NCBI GenBank assembly: GCA_024336345.1 | Contig: JANFOG010000001.1 | Coordinates: 4,898,001 to 4,962,000 of the forward strand | DNA from: Mariannaea sp. PMI_226 | Taxonomy: Eukaryota > Ascomycota > Sordariomycetes > Hypocreales > Nectriaceae | DNA: 64,000 nt | Reading direction: 5' to 3' | Shown here: in pieces, positions 57,411 through 64,000 of the stretch | How positions within the stretch are numbered: position 1 is the first letter of the stretch | How the letters are laid out: the number at the start of each line of letters is the position of its first letter | Notes under the pieces: generated by a model | The model's input: only the letters and a program-made list of their open reading frames with translations | What the model was told of the DNA's origin: nothing | The model's database searches: none | Translations under genes and position numbers: made by a program

Positions 57411-59108
57411 CTACGGAGGTCCCTTTTCATCTCTGAAGACTTCCTCATACCAATGCTCCTCTTCCTCCATCGTCTCATTGCTATTCCTGCAGACATCATC
57501 CCAGCCCGCACCACGGAGGACCCAAGTCTTGCTCAGCTTGTCTTTTCCAAACAATAGTGGCTCTCGTTGCTCCCTCTTCCCATCGTATGGCCATACCTGC
57601 AATCTTCCACTGCGTGCGGGAAGTGTTGCTAGGGGTGTTGATTTGTTTTCGTGAAGGTGAGCCTCAACAAGCGGCCGCAGGTACGGGAAAAACCACGTCT
57701 TGTCCCACCACGTCACCCGTCGGCTCTTGAGGCCGTCCCTCCACGCGTTGTGGTGCAGCGCAACAGGAATTGAAGTCGTCCAAAGGTCTGTATATAGAGC
57801 CACATCCCCCCAGCTACGGTTCAATCCGGTCTCACCTGTGAGTTTAGCGAATGGTTGGTCTGACTCAGATATATCTTCTGGGACTCCATGTATGCGTGAA
57901 GTCTGAAGGCCCAATTTTCTCGATTCGTCTTCCACAGCATGGTAGTTATCGAGGGCGACAAAGTAGCCGTCCTTCTCGGCATAACATGTCGGATAAAACA
58001 GATCTTGATCATAGTCCAATCCGACATGGTACTCGAATTGGACTTGTGACCGTATCTCCTTTTCCTTCGACGTCTGATAGTTTCGCCAATGCTCTTCTCG
58101 AATTCTTTGACGCCATAACTCCTGTTCACCAAAGACCTGGGCAAATATTCCCTGATCTCCCCCAAGTTCGCCCTTCGGGCCCAACTCCTTGAGGTCCCTG
58201 TCCATCGTCTCCTTTACGCGGTGGAAATACCTCCGCATATCGCCAACGGGTCCCATGAAACTACCGCTGTTGACATATCTGGGCCTAGTATACTTCCATT
58301 TTAGTCCTGGCCAATCGGTGAAGAACCCGTATACATCGGACGGAAGTGTGCTCTCTGGAATGTCCCTGCAATGGAGGCTTGAAACTGAGTCCCGTGGCGC
58401 GACGCAGCCTTTTTGTGCCGAAATTATGATGGACTGTTTCATCAGCTCCCCGTCAAAAAAACCGTACTCTTCTGCAAGTCGCCGGTTGGCTCGTTGGTTG
58501 CTTTTAAAATATCGATTAAGGAGAACACTGGGGGGTAGCTGCAGCCAGACGTCGTGAGCGTCCAACATCATCACCAAATCATCTTCACCCAGTCTCTCAT
58601 CTTCTGGACTGTCATGACTGGTAGCCCATTTCAGATACTCTAGAGTACCAGTGATCTTCCCCAACTGAGACGGTCCTATACCCTCTTCATCGGTGTTGAA
58701 ATCGGTTTTCCAGTTGACGATGACTGGTGCTGGATACCCCAACGCAACAGCACTCGCGATTACTTTGCATAGATCAGGGCTCGAGTTATCTGCTGGTAAG
58801 ATAATTACAAGCTTTCTGTCCCCGGGGGATATATCTATCGTATCGATCGCGGGATTCGCATGTATAGGGATTGGTTGGAGCTTGTAGTGAAATGGGCCGA
58901 TCCCATTCAACAACTGTACATTTCTCAATGTGAGTAGACGTAACAACACCAAAGGCTAGGGCTGTCTGTGTTGGGAACTTACTACATAAACGAAGAAAGA
59001 TACGAAAAATAGTGATATTAGGGAGAGGGGAACACTTTTGGCTGGCCGTCTTGATAAGTAGCTGAAAGGGAAGGGTGGGCAACACGGTAGGGCTGAGACA
59101 ATCGACAT
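57411..59108 (-). CDS. Type II membrane glycosyltransferase-like protein, 542 aa
   Basis: Two exons: 59108-58983 and 58913-57411, with a 69-nt GTAAGT..AG intron. Exon 1 gives a short basic cytosolic N-terminus (YLSRRPAKS) and one hydrophobic anchor (SLISLFFVSFFVYV), the layout of a Golgi type II enzyme. The lumenal part has RKLVIILPADNSS, the acidic metal-site candidate MMLDAHDVWLQLP (DAHD at residues 160-163), NSGSFMGPVGDM, GGDQGIFAQVF, and a second DALDNYHAV-like stretch. The order DxD, NSG, GDQ matches the fold of PLOD/procollagen-type glycosyltransferases, and fungal members are mostly annotated as hypothetical. Donor and acceptor are unknown. The acidic C-terminal tail after about residue 515 is low in complexity. 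Confidence 0.76.
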
Positions 59109-62100
59109 ATCCGGAAACGTTGACGAGTTTGGATTTTTTTTTAAACTTGGTATCCAATACAATACCCCCCTTATACAGATGGCAAAGAAGAAAAAAAAGA
59201 GAGACTGGGGAAGAATCAAACAAGAAGCCACTGTGTTTATAAGAGGACAAGCGAGTGCAAGGCTGGACAAGAGGGCCCAATTCGTACCCTGCCCATCTGG
59301 GAGTCTACATCGGGCAATTATTTCTATTGTAGCATGATGATATGCTAATTTAGACAATAACCTCCAACGAAAAAGGTCCCAGCTAAAGGATACCAATCCT
59401 TCAGCTCGCTCAAACCCGTAAGAGACCAGTCAAAAGGAGGTATCGAGTCATGGGTGTTGGTAGCGTGGCAGTACCATTACCGGGCTGAGCGTTTTGAGCC
59501 AACGCTCTTTGTGCAGACAGCTTGGCGACTGTGAGATGAAGCTGCTTCACTTTCTCCGTATGCCTTGACGGCTGATTGTCAGCATCGGGGATCCTTTCGA
59601 CATCATGCTCAAGGCTCAATACGTAATCAGCCCACATGGGGGCATGGAAAAACAAGGCAGCAGAATAAGAAGAGCGTCAAACCTTCTCTTAATAAGCATA
59701 CTAAACAATATTGTAATATGAAATATTGCCCATCACTATCCTTATGTCCATGGCTTACAGTATTGATGTGTTGCCTAGTAGTGGAGTTTGAAGTACCGAT
59801 CAACGTGGAAATCCCCTAGCTGAAAAGGAGAACAAGCCTTGAAAGGCTCCATCGTTAGATTCCTCCACTTGGCATTTAATTATGCCCTCATTGCCGAGAC
59901 TAGTCTAGATGGGTACATTCGAAGGAGGAAATCGCCGAATCTTCATACGTACCTATCCCTGTGTCAGCAGCCAAAGACATGAAGTCGAGATTTTTGACAC
60001 AACTTGTTTCATTTTCCAAGGTCATACCACTGGTTGTGGCTGAGAGAAGTCTCCATCTTGATCACAATGCCCGTTCTGTTCTGTGCATATAAAACAGATC
60101 AATCTCAATCCATAAAGCGCAGACGTTCCTTCTTCTCGAAATAAGATAGAAATTGGGAATTTTGGACTGTAGGCTGACATGAAGTCAAAAATCCTGGAGA
60201 ATCCTTAATTCGATGGCTCGTATTCGTCGGTTCGTACTACTTACTCCCTGTCGACAGAAGATCAACAAAGGGGGGAAGCTTATGGGACCCATTAGTCGCG
60301 TATTAATTCGGTGAGATCTACAGCCGAACTGCTAGACCGTACGAGAGGCGTATGCATTGTCACAGAGATATGACATGTTTTAGAAAGGTACAGGCATCGG
60401 CAGATATTTTTTTGGAACCTTGATAAACGTCAAACAAGAAAGAGATTAGCAAACCCTGTATTCGTACGTCGTATTTGGGCGGCACGGGCGACGAGGGTGG
60501 CTGAGCTTAGTACGTCATGGTTCACCAAAGTCTTCTCCAAGTTACAAAAATTCTATCAATTGCGTTCTTCCAACAAGTCAGCTACAGAAGAGTTGGTGGA
60601 TGAAATGGATCAGAGCCCGATACAGTTTGATCTCGCAAATGCTGATATGATGTTCTCCTCTACATATTCATGCCGCGAACTTGGCGCCTCTTCTATGCAT
60701 CGCGAATGATCAAAGCCGATAAAATGGAGATGCGAGCTCCCATAGCGCTGCATACTGTATACCCAAATTGGTCATATGAAATCTGCCCTCTCTCAAACCC
60801 CTGTCCTATCCTGCTTCCTCCGCCCATGCTTGCTTTCCCCAGCCTGGCGGTTGCTAGCGATTCAATGACAGACAGTCACGAGCTGAACTTTTCAAATTCG
60901 GCATTAATCAAGGCTTCACTATCTCGGCACCCGGAACGTTTCAAGAACCATGTGCCGGCGGTTCAATATTTCAGCAGAAGACATGAAAGTACACTATCGG
61001 AGCCAACCAAACCTCCACATCTCACGTCAGCGGCAACATGCAGCCTAATACCAACTCGAGTATATAGTAAAAAAAACAGATGTACTCTCCCCTTCGACCT
61101 TTGGAAACCTGTCAAAAAATAAAACTGTCATCATTCCGCTATAGGAAATTTTCCAGTGCGATCGGCAGTTCGGGATCGTCACTTTACTTGCACCTGATCT
61201 GCATTTCAACTTCGTTATTCAACTCGATATCCCTATTTAGGATAAGATTTTCTACTTGCTCGTGCAATGAAGTTCATAAACTTTCTATAGATAATTAATT
61301 TGTGATTTATCGTCATGTCTTTCCGAAGGTAGGGGGGAGGGGTTGAGACATAGAAACTAATTGTCATTTCATTCTTACTTGGGAGGTGCTACTTTGTAGT
61401 CAAAGACATTCAGATGGCAGATAGGATGTGTATAAGCCATGTGCCTCAGCAGCCTCATGGCTGTTCGCATCATTAGGCCATGGGATTGTAGCATTGCTGA
61501 TAAAAGAGACTCAGCAACATCGGAACATTCTTTTTAGTGCAATTCTACTCTCTGTATGGGGAGATTATGGAAAAATAGGACATCTCAACGGCTAGGTCAT
61601 CGGCGTTTGACGCATTAAAAATATTCGAAGGGACAAGTCAAGTACCCTTTAAGATATAGGTACTTGAACATCACTTTGTCTATTTCCACCGCGTAAATTT
61701 CCAGCTAGAGCGAATGAGCCCAGGGAATAGGAGTCACTTCAGTAGCGTTTGTTGGCAAAGTTCAGGGTTATAATCGCTTATATACGCTCATCTGCTCCAT
61801 AGCAGTAGGAACAGAATCTAATCTCGTCCTCTAGGCTACCCTACCTTTCATTATCGGCTCGTATACGTCATTTAATAATGCTTTAAACTTGTTAGCATTA
61901 ATTGGGCACTGATATCTGACAAGAATGCTTAATAAATTAAGAACGTACACAATACAATTCCAGAGTATAACGCTGCTAAGAATTCTCCCTTGATTCAATG
62001 CACTACAACAGAACAAAAAGCTCGCTCTTGAGGCGTAGCCGCAAGGATTTGGAAATTCTGGCCATCTAAATTGTTATGAGTATTCCAAGCTCGCCTTTGG

Positions 62101-62745
62101 AGCAGCTTCTTTCATTCAACACAACAACATTCCATAAGTCGCGTCTAGCTTGTCGCAGGGGTAGCATTGGCTCTCCCAGAACATAACGCCAGCTGTGTAT
62201 AACAGTCAACAGCTATCCTAGTGCGATCTGGTCATCGAGTGAGTGTATTCTAGTATGATTCGCTATAGGTGAATTAACTTTGGCTAAAATCCGATGTCAA
62301 GTTGCTGTGGACTTATATGAAGTATGGTAAATTAACAAACGTGGGTTCCCAAAACGTAATAATGGCCACACTCCCTATATATACACAAGTCTAAAGACGA
62401 TCATTCGCAACTCAACACACTAAAGATGTAGACGACCATTCAAAAGAAAAGTCGATTGTTTATTGTAGGTCACAGCCTGCTCTGCTGGGTCTGGTTGGTT
62501 TGGCTGGTCAACCAGATGGTGTAGATCAGTTTGAGTGGCAGAGGAAGGGGGATATAAAGGGGCAGTTTGTTTAAATTGTTGAGAACGGGGCCGTTAAGGA
62601 TCTAGTACTTTGGGCTGAAGATGACAGAAGGACAATGTCTAATGCTGATTCACATGGAAGTCAGACGATATGACAGGGTTAGTAGAGGCCAAGGTGGAGG
62701 CGAGTCAATGGCTTTAGAATGAGGCTTCTAGCATCTGATCCTAAT
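59109..62745. other. Intergenic, no gene seen
   Basis: 3.6 kb. Plus-strand ORFs at 60497-61298 are short, overlapping and without a start context or domain. The part after 61300 is AT-rich. TATATATA-like words near 62380 point to a possible promoter, but no coding sequence follows. Confidence 0.5.
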
Positions 62746-64000
62746 TCAGAAAGCACCCTCCTCCTCCTCCTCCTCCTCCTCCTCCTCCTCCTCTTCTTCT
62801 TCTTCTTCTTCTTCTTCTTCTTCTTCTTCTTCTTCTTCTTCTTCTTCTTCTTCTTCTTCTTCTTCTTCTGCTACTTCTACCTCTTCTGCTGCTACTATTG
62901 CAGCTGCCAAATCCCGTCTGTCATACTCGTTATGAAGCACTATATTGCTATCTGCCCCCTTCTCAATAAGCAGATGGATAACTTCCACATGTCCCCAATA
63001 TGCTGCTGCTGCTAAAGCGCTTCCATAGTCTCCAGTTTGCAGTATAAGATTAACATCCGCACCCTTCTCAATAAGTAGATGGATAATATCTTTATTTCCC
63101 CCATATAATGCTGCTATCACTGCTGCTACTAAAATGCTTCCATAGCACCCAGTTTGTAGCATAAGGTTGGTATCCGCCCCCTTCTCAATCAGGAGACGGA
63201 CAATTTCTATATTTCCCCCATCTGCTGCTGCTTCCAAAGCACTTCCGTAGTCTCCAGTCCGAAATACCATCTTCAAATTCGCTCCTCGGTGTATCAAGTT
63301 TTCACAGATTGGCATACATCCGGAAGCAGCAGCGAGAGACAAGAGGCCATCACCATTTTCGTTTGTCTGAGACAAGTTCAGTTGAGAATCTTCCCACCAC
63401 TCTTGTATCAAGTGGTATAATCCAAAACAACACATTGCGAGGGTCGTGACATGTTTGGGAGAAATCTTGCTCGTATGGAAATCCCTCAGGATTGAAGATG
63501 AAGGGATGATTTCCCGCACGTCATCTTCAGCTTGAGAATACCAAAATTGGTATTGCGGACTACTCTCATTCAGAGAACCAAGAAATCTTTTTAGAAGACT
63601 CGAAAGCATCGGATCGGGACCTGGGATATCTTGTGTCTGAACATGGCGAACCCAATGATGCCGAACGTATTTTTGGAGTCGATGATGTTTATCATATATA
63701 CTATTTGCCGTTTGTGTCCGCTTTTCAGTGTGATGGTAGGTCTCGAGTAGAAGAACCAAACTCGAGGATGCTACAAAGCAATGAGCTTCCAACAACGTGT
63801 AGTGGCGTTCGAGGTATTCAACCACGGATAAGTGACACGTCCGCCACACCGGGGGATCATGTTGGGAGTCTAAGCCCAAAAGGTTTGCACACCAGTCCAG
63901 AATGTGCTCCTCGGTTGTCTCGTCAGCAGGCTCATAGACAGATTCATCCTCAGGATTCAAGCGAATTGCTGCCAGGAGCTCCTCAGTGGTTAGTGGTTGA
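62746..64000 (-). CDS. Ankyrin-repeat protein, C-terminal part, cut by the right window edge
   Basis: The frame is open to base 64000, so the start and any NACHT domain lie outside; no true ATG opens the visible part. About 418 residues are seen. It begins LTTEELLAAIR, wording typical of the linker just after NACHT in fungal NACHT-ankyrin proteins, then a helical region of about 200 residues, then four ankyrin repeats. Consecutive repeats are almost identical (LLIEKGADxNLxLQTGxYGS), which suggests recent duplication or homogenisation. The chain ends in a run of about 45 glutamates followed by GAF and stop. It is likely a third STAND-type gene of this window. Its role is unknown beyond family inference of recognition or signalling. 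Confidence 0.78.
   Translation of the reverse strand, partial: QPLTTEELLAAIRLNPEDESVYEPADETTEEHILDWCANLLGLDSQHDPPVWRTCHLSVVEYLERHYTLLEAHCFVASSSLVLLLETYHHTEKRTQTANSIYDKHHRLQKYVRHHWVRHVQTQDIPGPDPMLSSLLKRFLGSLNESSPQYQFWYSQAEDDVREIIPSSSILRDFHTSKISPKHVTTLAMCCFGLYHLIQEWWEDSQLNLSQTNENGDGLLSLAAASGCMPICENLIHRGANLKMVFRTGDYGSALEAAADGGNIEIVRLLIEKGADTNLMLQTGCYGSILVAAVIAALYGGNKDIIHLLIEKGADVNLILQTGDYGSALAAAAYWGHVEVIHLLIEKGADSNIVLHNEYDRRDLAAAIVAAEEVEVAEEEEEEEEEEEEEEEEEEEEEEEEEEEEEEEEEEEEEGAF
62757..62869 (-). repeat. Coding trinucleotide microsatellite (GAG)n(GAA)n, poly-Glu
   Basis: The plus strand shows a run of CTC triplets changing to a long run of CTT triplets. On the coding strand this is GAA then GAG, encoding an uninterrupted poly-glutamate tail in frame. 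Confidence 0.9.

Noticed and set aside
58956..59396. 146-codon minus-strand ORF taken as a separate gene
   Set aside because: Only its last 42 codons are used, as exon 1 of the glycosyltransferase-like gene; the rest is leader sequence.
60497..61298. Series of plus-strand ORFs (70, 150 and 72 codons)
   Set aside because: Different frames, no splice path linking them in frame, and no recognisable motif.
1..64000. CRISPR arrays, prokaryotic operons, ribosome binding sites
   Set aside because: The DNA is eukaryotic (spliced genes, intron-containing tRNA); no spaced direct repeats of CRISPR type were seen.

Overview
The window looks like nuclear DNA of a filamentous ascomycete (Pezizomycotina, most likely a Sordariomycete; genus not determined). 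The evidence is short introns of about 50-90 nt with GT..AG ends, an intron-containing tRNA, NACHT/ankyrin STAND proteins, a multimodular fungal NRPS, small secreted cysteine-containing proteins and C:G to T:A-biased decay of repeats. Coordinates of multi-exon genes span first to last coding base; exon joins are given in each entry and were worked out by eye from frame and splice sites.

Layout. 0.4-6.3 kb (-): a large lipase-NACHT-ankyrin STAND protein. 7.4-8.5 kb (+): a DUF6601-type membrane protein. 9.3-11.3 kb (-): an MFS sugar/quinate-type transporter. 13.4 kb (-): tRNA-Ile with an intron. 15.2-17.8 kb (+): a class I glutamine amidotransferase-like protein and a short-chain dehydrogenase. 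20-25 kb: an AT-rich, gene-poor stretch with three predicted small secreted proteins, a three-copy 188-bp tandem repeat and a decayed NB-ARC pseudogene. 25.9-41.1 kb: an extracellular siderophore cluster comprising a SidD/NPS6-type NRPS (-), a SidH-type hydratase ending in SKL (-) and a SidF-type acyltransferase ending in PKL (+). 42.7-44.1 kb (+): PRPP synthetase with six introns and a 9-nt exon. 45.0 kb (-): another small cysteine-rich secreted peptide. 45.2-51.5 kb: a 6-kb stretch with no supportable gene. 51.5-52.5 kb (-): PEX11-family peroxin. 53.5-56.9 kb (-): a second NACHT protein. 57.4-59.1 kb (-): a type II membrane glycosyltransferase-like protein. 62.7-64.0 kb (-): the C-terminal part of a third, ankyrin-repeat protein that runs off the right edge.

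How the genes work together. The clearest shared pathway is siderophore synthesis. The SidH-type enzyme would make anhydromevalonyl-CoA, the SidF-type enzyme would transfer it to N5-hydroxyornithine (both predicted peroxisomal), and the NRPS would assemble the hydroxamate units. Two exact ATCWGATAA sites, the motif of SreA-type iron-responsive GATA repressors, lie in the cluster's intergenic DNA. A second theme is self/non-self or immune-like STAND receptors: two intact genes, one truncated by the window and one decayed relic, beside a small-secreted-protein region.
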